Source: Acholeplasmataceae bacterium UBA5617 (lineage in GTDB: Bacteria; Bacillota_I; Bacilli_A; Acholeplasmatales; Acholeplasmataceae). From it: 5,009 nucleotides of DNA. Both the position numbers and the translations under genes were made by a program. The DNA is taken from NCBI GenBank assembly GCA_002424575.1, contig DIKN01000086.1:1-5009 (forward strand), read 5' to 3'. Numbering within the stretch: the stretch's first letter is position 1; each line of letters starts with the position of its first letter. Shown here in pieces: positions 1-5,009 of this stretch. Under the pieces are notes generated by a model that saw only the letters and a program-made list of their open reading frames with translations, ran no database searches and was not told the origin of the DNA.

Positions 1-29
1 TGCCCCTCAATTCCATTGGAGTTGATGTT

Positions 30-1148
30 ATGGCAGATAAACGCGATTATTATGATGTACTCGGTCTAAGTAAAGGTGCTAGTGATGATGAAATCAAGAA
101 AGCATACCGTACACTAGCAAAAAAATACCACCCCGATGTCTCCACAGAAGCGAATGCTGAAGCCAAATTTAAAGAAGTTCAAGAAGCTTATGACACTTTA
201 TCTGATGCCCAAAAACGTGCTGCTTATGATCAATATGGTCATCAAGGTAACCCCTTTGGTGGCGCGGGATCAGGTTTCTCTGGCTTTGGTGATTTTGGAG
301 GTTTTTCCGACATTTTTAGCCAATTTTTTGGTGGTGGCGGTAAACAACGACGAGAAAACTATAACGGTCCTCAACGTGGCGATGACTTAGAGCGAACAGT
401 GACCATTGATTTTATGGAAGCTGTGCTTGGAACAAAAAAGCCAATTTCTGTGGAAGTTGAAGAAGAATGTCATGTCTGCCATGGTTTGGGTGCTGAATCT
501 TCAAAAGATGTTGAGGTATGCGATCGCTGTCATGGTGATGGCTTTATCAACATTGAGCAACGCACGATGTTTGGTGCGATGAGAACCCAACAAGCATGTC
601 CCAAATGCGGTGGTGCTGGCAAAATCATTAAAAAACGTTGTAACACCTGCAACGGTAGGGGTATTGTCAAAAACGTCAAGAACGTTGATGTTAACATTCC
701 GGCTGGTGTGGATAACAACATGTCCTTAAAGGTTGCTGGCTATGGCAATGGAGGAACCAAAGGTGGTAGTGCGGGTGATCTCTATTTGAATTTTAGAGTG
801 CGACCCCATAAAGTCTTTAAACGTGAAAACGATGATATCATTCTTGAGGTTCCCATTACGATCACGCAAGCAGTCCTTGGCTCCAACATGGATATTCCAA
901 CCATCTATGGTGATGTCAATTTAAAGATTCCTGCAGGTATTGAACATGGTACGATCCTTCGGATGAGGGAAAAAGGTATTGCCAACGTGAGATCAAAGCG
1001 TAAAGGCGATCAGCAGGTCATCGTTCAAGTCAAAGTACCGAAGACGTTATCACCGCAAGAAAAGAAACTCTATGAACAATTAGAAAAACTCGAATCCAAT
1101 GAAAAGGAATCGAGTTGGCAACGTTTTAAAAATATGTTTAAAAATTAA
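30..1148 (+). CDS. dnaJ: Chaperone protein DnaJ (Hsp40, class I)
   Basis: Cytoplasmic co-chaperone that delivers unfolded proteins to DnaK and stimulates its ATPase. All parts of a class I DnaJ are visible in 372 residues, the usual length. The J domain spans about residues 5-70 with the HPD motif at 34-36. A Gly/Phe-rich linker covers about 72-104 and contains a DIF motif (94-96). The zinc-binding domain has four CxxCxGxG-type repeats at 147-154, 164-171, 190-197 and 204-211, with all eight cysteines present. The C-terminal substrate-binding domains follow (about 212-340). The ATG at 30 is preceded by GGAG (18-21) at 8-base spacing, and the protein starts where DnaJ proteins normally start. 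Only 29 bases precede it in the window, so the usual neighbours (dnaK, grpE) and any heat-shock operator cannot be seen. The stop codon lies inside a terminator hairpin shared with the convergent gene. Confidence 0.98.
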   Translation: MADKRDYYDVLGLSKGASDDEIKKAYRTLAKKYHPDVSTEANAEAKFKEVQEAYDTLSDAQKRAAYDQYGHQGNPFGGAGSGFSGFGDFGGFSDIFSQFFGGGGKQRRENYNGPQRGDDLERTVTIDFMEAVLGTKKPISVEVEEECHVCHGLGAESSKDVEVCDRCHGDGFINIEQRTMFGAMRTQQACPKCGGAGKIIKKRCNTCNGRGIVKNVKNVDVNIPAGVDNNMSLKVAGYGNGGTKGGSAGDLYLNFRVRPHKVFKRENDDIILEVPITITQAVLGSNMDIPTIYGDVNLKIPAGIEHGTILRMREKGIANVRSKRKGDQQVIVQVKVPKTLSPQEKKLYEQLEKLESNEKESSWQRFKNMFKN

Positions 1149-1169
1149 GAGGTCCAAGCGGACCTCTTA
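1146..1169. terminator. Bidirectional intrinsic terminator between convergent genes
   Basis: Perfect 10-bp inverted repeat: arms TAAGAGGTCC (1146-1155) and GGACCTCTTA (1160-1169) around the 4-base loop AAGC. On the + strand it is followed by the T-rich run 1170-1179 (TTGTTTCTTT). On the - strand the bases after the stem (1145 downwards) read ATTTTAAACATATTTTT, also T-rich. The first three bases are the TAA stop of dnaJ, and the last three are the TAA stop of the convergent gene read on the other strand. It therefore probably ends both transcription units. Termination itself is inferred from structure. Confidence 0.85.
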
Positions 1170-1946
1170 TTGTTTCTTTGGGGGCAATGGAAAGAAAATC
1201 GATGTTTTCTTTGCGTAGGCTTGAAATTCTGGGTTATCCTTATATTTTTTCTCAAGCAGAGGAACACCTGATACAAAGAGTAAGAGGTATGTGATGAATG
1301 TGGGTCCGATAATGCCGAGAAGAGCAATCCAGTCGAGTGTGCTCATCGAGACAATCCATATACCCCACCACATCACCGCTTCTCCAAAGTAGTTGGGGTG
1401 ACGTGTATAAGCCCATAAACCTTTTGTCATGACTTTACCTTTGTTTAAAGGATCCTTTTTAAAGGCTTTCAGTTGAGCATCCCCAACCGCTTCAAAGAAG
1501 AATCCGATGATCCAAAGCAGTGTACCAATACCTAAGATGATGATTCCGGTTAAATCTAAAGTGACATGAATAACAGAAGATAGTTGAATGGGAAGGCTGA
1601 CGATGAGTAAGAATGTCATTTGTAACATGAAGACGATGAAGTATGCTTTGAGTGCAACATGAGTCTTCCATTTTTTTCGCATCTCAACATAGCGAAAATC
1701 TTCAGGTTTAGACCAGTTACGTAAACCGATATAAAAGAACAAACGCAATCCCCATAAAAGTACGAGTGCAGTGATGACGAGTTGATAGAGGGTATACGTG
1801 TTTCCCACAATTAAGCCCGTTACAGCAACCACAACAAAACCTAACCCCCATGCCATATCGGCAAGGCCGTTATTCTTCTTGATTTGTGCGACGATATAGG
1901 CAAGATTAAAAAAGATAAATAAAACAACAATGGGTATTAAAAGCAT
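1167..1946 (-). CDS. DUF1295 / steroid 5-alpha-reductase-like membrane protein
   Basis: Integral membrane protein of 259 residues belonging to the DUF1295 group, related to the C-terminal part of steroid 5-alpha reductases and to the isoprenylcysteine methyltransferase fold. Hydrophobic segments lie near residues 2-20, 30-48, 53-74, 100-120, 131-151, 186-200 and 205-230. The diagnostic block is residues 176-197: GLWAYTRHPNYFGE followed by a Trp-rich helix. In relatives this region binds the cofactor (NADPH or SAM), and a conserved charged stretch sits just before it (GDAQLKAFKKDP, 155-166). The natural substrate is unknown; a lipid or isoprenoid is plausible. The ATG at 1946 follows an AAGGA site (1954-1958, 7-base spacing) that lies inside the last codons of the upstream kinase gene, with 3 bases between the genes, so it is the last gene of an operon and probably translationally coupled. 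The family call is firm; the reaction is not known. Confidence 0.88.
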   Translation of the reverse strand: MLLIPIVVLFIFFNLAYIVAQIKKNNGLADMAWGLGFVVVAVTGLIVGNTYTLYQLVITALVLLWGLRLFFYIGLRNWSKPEDFRYVEMRKKWKTHVALKAYFIVFMLQMTFLLIVSLPIQLSSVIHVTLDLTGIIILGIGTLLWIIGFFFEAVGDAQLKAFKKDPLNKGKVMTKGLWAYTRHPNYFGEAVMWWGIWIVSMSTLDWIALLGIIGPTFITYLLLFVSGVPLLEKKYKDNPEFQAYAKKTSIFFPLPPKKQ

Positions 1947-1949
1947 GGT

Positions 1950-3713
1950 CTATTCCTTTCCAAGATAAGCGATTGCAACCGTTCCAATGCCTGCATTCAT
2001 CGCAACTACCGTGGATATATCCATGATATAGAGGGGTGCTTGACCGGTCAGTTCGGTATACATTTTTTCATACTGTTTCGCCCGTTCAGTCGCATTGGCA
2101 TGCACGATGGCGTAACCTTCAATACCTTTGGTTTCTATCATTTGTTTAACATGTTGATAGATCTTTTTATCCGCGGAGTCCACCGATAAAGCTTTCGCAT
2201 AAATGATGCCTTTACCTTCTTCATCGATCGAGATGACAGGTTTAAGATGCATCAATGAAGCAATCGTTCCAGACACTTTAGTCAGTCGTCCTGAACGCAT
2301 CATGTATTTTAATGTTTTGACACTGACTAAAATCTTCGATTTTGTCGAAAGTGATTCAACGGTTTGAATGATTTCATCCATCGATTTACCTTCTTCGATG
2401 AGTTGAGCTGCTTTATAGACTAAAAGTCCTTCAGCACCGGAGTTTTGTTTGCTGTTGATGACGTATATCTTATGATCGGGGAAAGCTTTTGCTGCTTCAG
2501 TGAATGAGTGATACGTTCCACTCATTTCTTTCGATACAGTGATGACAATAATCTCTTTATAATACGTTGTCAGGAAAGAAAAGAAATTGACGAGTGATTT
2601 CACATTGGGTTGTGCAGATGTGGGATAGATTTTGAGCGAATCCATAAGTTCATAGAAACGGTTACTTTGAATGGTGACCTTATCCAAATATTCACTATCA
2701 TTCATCTTCAGATTGATCGGAATTTGATGGATTTGATAATGGTCAACCCATTCAGTGGGTAGGTCTGCAATAGAATCTGTCACTAAAGCGATCGGATATT
2801 TGGCATGATGAGCTGCTTCAAATTGACGTCTCATATCATCAACTTTTTGTTCAGCAATTCGCGCGATACCATCCAAATGTGCAAAAACATGCTCTGGATG
2901 ATCGGTATGGATATGAATGCGAACGGTTTTATGACTGCCAGCAACGACTAAAGAATCACCCATTGGAGACAGCACATCACGAATCTGATCCGGATTGAGA
3001 TGATCACCACGGATTAGAGCTTCCGTGCAATAACGATACTGTGAATCCTCTAAATGATCAACATGCAAAGTCTCAACAGTTTCGTGAACCTCAATGCTGA
3101 CCTCTTCACCCTTAAACGCTTTAATGAAACCTTCAATAAAGTGAACGAAGCCTTTCGCACCTGCATCGACGACATGATTATCTTTTAACACTTTAAGCAT
3201 GTCTGGTGTTTTTGCAAGTTCCTCTTTGACGACTTCAAATGCTTGTACAAAGAGTTCGATAGCATTGGTTGTCGCTTTTTTAAATTGTTTTAAAGCATGA
3301 GCCCAGGCACGCATCACAGTAATCATCGTGCCTTCAACGGGTTGACTGATCGCATGATAAGCGTAATTATAAGCGATTTCCGAGGTTTCAATGAGCGCAT
3401 TGATATCGACATCATTTTGTTTAATACCATCGGCAAAACCGCTGATATAGGACGCAAAAATGATACCAGAATTACCTCTCGCACCGACGATGGCTGCATC
3501 AGCAATCGACTGTAACGTTTCACTCACGGTTTGACCTAATTTGGCTTTTTCAATGATGGTTGTCATCAACGACGCAAGATTTGTTCCTGTGTCACCATCG
3601 GGAACAGGAAAGACATTGATCGCATTTAAACCGTTTTTTTCTGAAATAACGTTTTTTGCTCCTATGATAAATGACTTATAGAGTAATTCATTGGTAATGG
3701 TCAACGTAGACAT
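1950..3713 (-). CDS. DAK2-DegV fusion, putative single-chain fatty acid kinase (FakA-FakB)
   Basis: Predicted cytoplasmic enzyme of 587 residues that would phosphorylate fatty acids to acyl-phosphate for phospholipid synthesis. Residues are numbered from the ATG at 3713. The N-terminal DhaL/DAK2 nucleotide domain (about 1-200) has NVFPVPDGDTGTN at 33-45, with Asp39 and Asp41 as likely Mg ligands, GARGNSG at 77-83, EGTM at 127-130 and DAGAKGF at 183-189. The middle FakA linker-type domain (about 220-295) keeps Cys229, His267 and His269, which match the catalytic Cys/His/His known in Staphylococcus FakA. From about residue 308 the chain is a canonical DegV/FakB domain: VTDSIADLP, PTSAQP (364-369), SKEMSGTY (394-401), and RSGRL (473-477) near LKPVISI. 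Ordinary FakA ends in a degenerate FakB-like domain that docks separate FakB, and it is about 550 residues long. Here that place is taken by a domain with intact ligand-type motifs. An in-frame GTG at 3722 would add three residues, but it overlaps the ribosome site. The domain call is firm; kinase function is inferred. Confidence 0.9.
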   Translation of the reverse strand: MSTLTITNELLYKSFIIGAKNVISEKNGLNAINVFPVPDGDTGTNLASLMTTIIEKAKLGQTVSETLQSIADAAIVGARGNSGIIFASYISGFADGIKQNDVDINALIETSEIAYNYAYHAISQPVEGTMITVMRAWAHALKQFKKATTNAIELFVQAFEVVKEELAKTPDMLKVLKDNHVVDAGAKGFVHFIEGFIKAFKGEEVSIEVHETVETLHVDHLEDSQYRYCTEALIRGDHLNPDQIRDVLSPMGDSLVVAGSHKTVRIHIHTDHPEHVFAHLDGIARIAEQKVDDMRRQFEAAHHAKYPIALVTDSIADLPTEWVDHYQIHQIPINLKMNDSEYLDKVTIQSNRFYELMDSLKIYPTSAQPNVKSLVNFFSFLTTYYKEIIVITVSKEMSGTYHSFTEAAKAFPDHKIYVINSKQNSGAEGLLVYKAAQLIEEGKSMDEIIQTVESLSTKSKILVSVKTLKYMMRSGRLTKVSGTIASLMHLKPVISIDEEGKGIIYAKALSVDSADKKIYQHVKQMIETKGIEGYAIVHANATERAKQYEKMYTELTGQAPLYIMDISTVVAMNAGIGTVAIAYLGKE

Positions 3714-3718
3714 GATGT

Positions 3719-3725
3719 TCACCTT
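3719..3725 (-). promoter_or_regulatory. Ribosome binding site that decides the DAK2-DegV start
   Basis: The - strand reads AAGGTGA here, followed by 5 bases and the ATG at 3713. The alternative in-frame GTG at 3722 lies inside this motif and has no purine-rich site of its own upstream (CTATTATCCTAA), so ATG 3713 is preferred. The TAA stop of the upstream DUF2177 gene (3724-3726) overlaps the site, which favours translational coupling. Confidence 0.75.
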
Positions 3726-4125
3726 AGGATAATAGACGACTGATGAAGTAGGTTAATGTTGACACAGATGCTCCAAGGAAAGTTCCCCAAGCGAGATCAA
3801 TCAGGGTGATTTGCCACGGCCAATCTTTGAGTGTCGCTAAGTTGGTTAAATCGTAGGTTGCATACGTGATAAATCCAAAGAGAGCACCATACAATAATAC
3901 TTTTGTCCAACTTCCAGACACATCGTTTGGCATGATGACAAAGAAGACTAGTCCGCCAATAAAGAGAAAGTAAAAAACAATGGCTGCAATCCAATTGACC
4001 TGATCGGCCATCAGGTGACCAATTTGACGTTGATAGAGGTTTTTTGCAATCAATCCTAACCAGATTAAATCGATGACAAGAAAGAAAACAAACGCGATTC
4101 CATAAAGCTTCATAAATTGTAACAT
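3724..4125 (-). CDS. DUF2177 family small membrane protein
   Basis: Protein of 133 residues recognised as DUF2177, a family of unknown function. Four transmembrane helices are predicted by eye near residues 5-26, 44-65, 73-92 and 107-129. The conserved family signature is the ATYDLTNLATLKDWP stretch (89-103), together with the first-helix DLIWLGLIAKNLY (19-31) and the late DLAWG (110-114). The frame stays open to an ATG at 4149, but the perfect AGGAGG at 4134-4139 is 8 bases from the ATG at 4125 and would lie within the coding region if 4149 were used. The putative -10 box also overlaps 4149. Start 4125 is therefore chosen. It is the first gene of a three-gene operon, 10 bases ahead of the DAK2-DegV fusion start. 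Its biochemical role is unknown; the neighbours suggest a link to membrane lipid handling, which is inference only. Confidence 0.87.
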   Translation of the reverse strand: MLQFMKLYGIAFVFFLVIDLIWLGLIAKNLYQRQIGHLMADQVNWIAAIVFYFLFIGGLVFFVIMPNDVSGSWTKVLLYGALFGFITYATYDLTNLATLKDWPWQITLIDLAWGTFLGASVSTLTYFISRLLS

Positions 4126-4133
4126 AAGGTATT

Positions 4134-4139
4134 CCTCCT
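4134..4139 (-). promoter_or_regulatory. Consensus Shine-Dalgarno for the DUF2177 gene
   Basis: The - strand reads CAGGAGGAAT with the AGGAGG core at 4134-4139, 8 bases ahead of ATG 4125. Its strength and spacing decide the start against the upstream in-frame ATG at 4149. Confidence 0.85.
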
Positions 4140-4147
4140 GTAAGTTC

Positions 4148-4156
4148 ATTTTATCA
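4148..4156 (-). promoter_or_regulatory. Candidate extended -10 promoter of the three-gene operon
   Basis: The - strand reads TGATAAAAT, an extended -10 (TG, one base, then TAAAAT, which is 5 of 6 to TATAAT). No convincing -35 lies 16-18 bases upstream, as expected if the TG extension compensates or an activator is used. Transcription would begin near 4141-4142, giving a leader of only about 16-20 bases that starts just before the AGGAGG. This fits a start codon at 4125. Confidence 0.45.
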
Positions 4157-4177
4157 TAAATAAACGCATTTATTTAT
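4156..4177. promoter_or_regulatory. Perfect 9-bp inverted repeat, candidate operator
   Basis: Arms ATAAATAAA (4156-4164) and TTTATTTAT (4169-4177) surround the 4-base centre CGCA. The dyad covers the spacer and -35 area of the predicted - strand promoter, a typical place for a repressor dimer. The stems are A/T only, so a terminator hairpin is unlikely. AT-rich sequence produces such repeats by chance fairly easily, and no specific regulator is recognised. Confidence 0.4.
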
Positions 4178-4224
4178 ATAATAGCTCCAACCCATGCACC
4201 AATACATTATCCAATCATGTCGTT

Positions 4225-4252
4225 TTTAGAATAAAAATGAATATGTTATAAT
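4225..4252 (+). promoter_or_regulatory. Promoter of the lipoate ligase gene
   Basis: A perfect -10 TATAAT at 4247-4252 is preceded by TG at 4244-4245, making an extended -10. A weak -35, TTTAGA at 4225-4230 (4 of 6), lies 16 bases upstream. Transcription would start near 4259, about 24 bases ahead of the ATG at 4283. Confidence 0.75.
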
Positions 4253-4282
4253 GAATTTGCAGCATACTTGAGGAGGTTAACT

Positions 4283-5009
4283 ATGATATTAATTCGTCAT
4301 CATAACGAAGGACAACTCAAACCCTATTTTTATTTTGCACTCGAAGAATATGTACTCACACATCTGTTAAAACATGATGAGACTTACTTTTTTACATGGG
4401 AAATTCACGGGGTCGTCATCGGGAAAAATCAAGTGATTGAAAACGAAGTGAATCTCCAATTTTTAAAAGATCATCAGATCGACGTCTACCGTCGTCCTAC
4501 CGGTGGGGGATGTGTTTATGCTGATCACAGAAACACGATGTTTTCCATCATCACCAAAAGATCCAACAAAGAATTTACGTTTAAAACTTATCTATCAAAG
4601 ATCATTGATGCGATGAAATTGCTGGATATCCATATCGAATTTAGTGGACGAAATGATCTTTTATTTGAGGGAAAGAAAATTTCAGGGAATGCATTTTTGC
4701 AAAATAAACATGGCATGTTGATGCATGGTACATTCCTCTATGATTGTGACCTTGAAACGATGGTCAGAGCCATCACACCAAGTGATGAAAAACTCGTTTC
4801 AAAAGGCATCGATTCAGTGCGTTCACGCGTGACAAACTTGAAACCTTACTTAAGAGGATTGACACAAGAACAACTCATCAAGCATTTTGAAAACACCTTG
4901 ACCAATCAAACCTATGAACTGTCGGATGAAGAAGTCTCTACGATTAACAAGTTGGCTGAAAAATATAAGTCAATAGAATGGATCTATAAAAAACAACCCG
5001 CCTATACAA
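4283..5009 (+). CDS. lplA: Lipoate-protein ligase A, 3' end beyond window
   Basis: Cytoplasmic enzyme that activates free lipoate (or octanoate) with ATP and attaches it to a lysine of lipoyl domains in 2-oxoacid dehydrogenase E2 subunits or glycine cleavage H protein. I translated 242 codons without a stop. Family motifs are RRPTGGG (residues 70-76), the SGRNDLLFEGKKISGNAF block (121-138), with Lys132 as the likely counterpart of the lipoyl-AMP-binding lysine, HGTFLYD (148-154) and SVRSRVTNL (178-186). Together these fit LplA-type ligases better than LipM/LipL octanoyltransferases. The family is usually about 330 residues, so roughly 90 C-terminal residues, including most of the accessory domain, lie outside the window. 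The ATG at 4283 has AGGAGG at 4271-4276 with 6-base spacing, and the N-terminus matches the family start. It is transcribed divergently from the DUF2177 operon. Confidence 0.93.
   Translation, partial: MILIRHHNEGQLKPYFYFALEEYVLTHLLKHDETYFFTWEIHGVVIGKNQVIENEVNLQFLKDHQIDVYRRPTGGGCVYADHRNTMFSIITKRSNKEFTFKTYLSKIIDAMKLLDIHIEFSGRNDLLFEGKKISGNAFLQNKHGMLMHGTFLYDCDLETMVRAITPSDEKLVSKGIDSVRSRVTNLKPYLRGLTQEQLIKHFENTLTNQTYELSDEEVSTINKLAEKYKSIEWIYKKQPAYT

Noticed and set aside
1..29. Possible 3' end of an upstream gene (a frame closing with TGA at 23-25)
   Set aside because: Only seven codons are visible and they match no family ending I recognise; a gene call cannot be supported.
136..390. 84-codon open frame on the + strand inside dnaJ
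   Set aside because: It lies in another frame of a clear DnaJ gene, has no ribosome site, and its product is a low-complexity shadow of the J and Gly/Phe regions.
3297..3523. Open frames on both strands within the DAK2 domain region
   Set aside because: They overlap the catalytic-motif part of the fusion gene in other frames and resemble no family I know.
1950..3713. Two separate genes (FakA and DegV) joined by a sequencing artefact
   Set aside because: The frame is continuous, the linker region between domains reads naturally, and there is no internal ribosome site and start at the DegV boundary near residue 308.
4156..4177. Inverted repeat as an intrinsic terminator
   Set aside because: The stem is entirely A/T, has no following T-run suited to a nearby gene end, and lies between two divergent starts rather than gene ends.
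30..5009. Mollicute-style reassignment of UGA to tryptophan
   Set aside because: Tryptophans in the recognised proteins are encoded by TGG, and every gene reads through family-typical lengths without needing UGA.

Overview
The window reads like a low-GC member of the Bacilli/Mollicutes side of the Firmicutes, possibly an Acholeplasma-like or Izimaplasma-like lineage. The evidence is AT-rich composition, strong AGGAGG-type ribosome sites, TATAAT-type promoters, DegV and DAK2 family proteins, and DnaJ residues of Firmicute type. Tryptophans are encoded by TGG, no reading frame needs UGA read as tryptophan, and the complete genes end in TAA or TAG, so the standard bacterial code fits. The lineage call is inference from sequence feel, not a search result.

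Layout: (i) 30-1148, + strand, is a complete dnaJ chaperone gene. (ii) 1146-1169 is a perfect hairpin that contains the stop codons of dnaJ and of the convergent gene and probably terminates transcription from both sides. (iii) 4125 down to 1167, - strand, is a tight three-gene operon: a small four-helix DUF2177 membrane protein, a DAK2-DegV fusion that looks like a single-chain fatty acid kinase (FakA catalytic part joined to a FakB-like fatty-acid carrier), and a DUF1295/steroid-5-alpha-reductase-like membrane protein. Intergenic gaps are 10 and 3 bases, and each downstream ribosome site overlaps or lies inside the end of the upstream gene, which suggests co-transcription and translational coupling. 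(iv) 4126-4282 is a 157-base divergent control region with an extended -10 promoter facing each way and a perfect 9-bp inverted repeat at the - strand promoter. (v) 4283-5009, + strand, is the first 242 codons of a lipoate-protein ligase gene that runs off the window.

How they may work together: DnaJ is a housekeeping chaperone unrelated to the operon. The operon looks like a membrane-lipid unit: exogenous or recycled fatty acid is activated to acyl-phosphate by the fused kinase, flanked by two uncharacterised membrane proteins. The divergent lipoate ligase also handles an acyl-type carboxylic acid (lipoate or octanoate), but nothing shows that it shares a pathway with the operon. The most interesting item is the fused kinase and its two membrane-protein partners. 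I see no mobile elements, CRISPR arrays, rRNA or tRNA genes.
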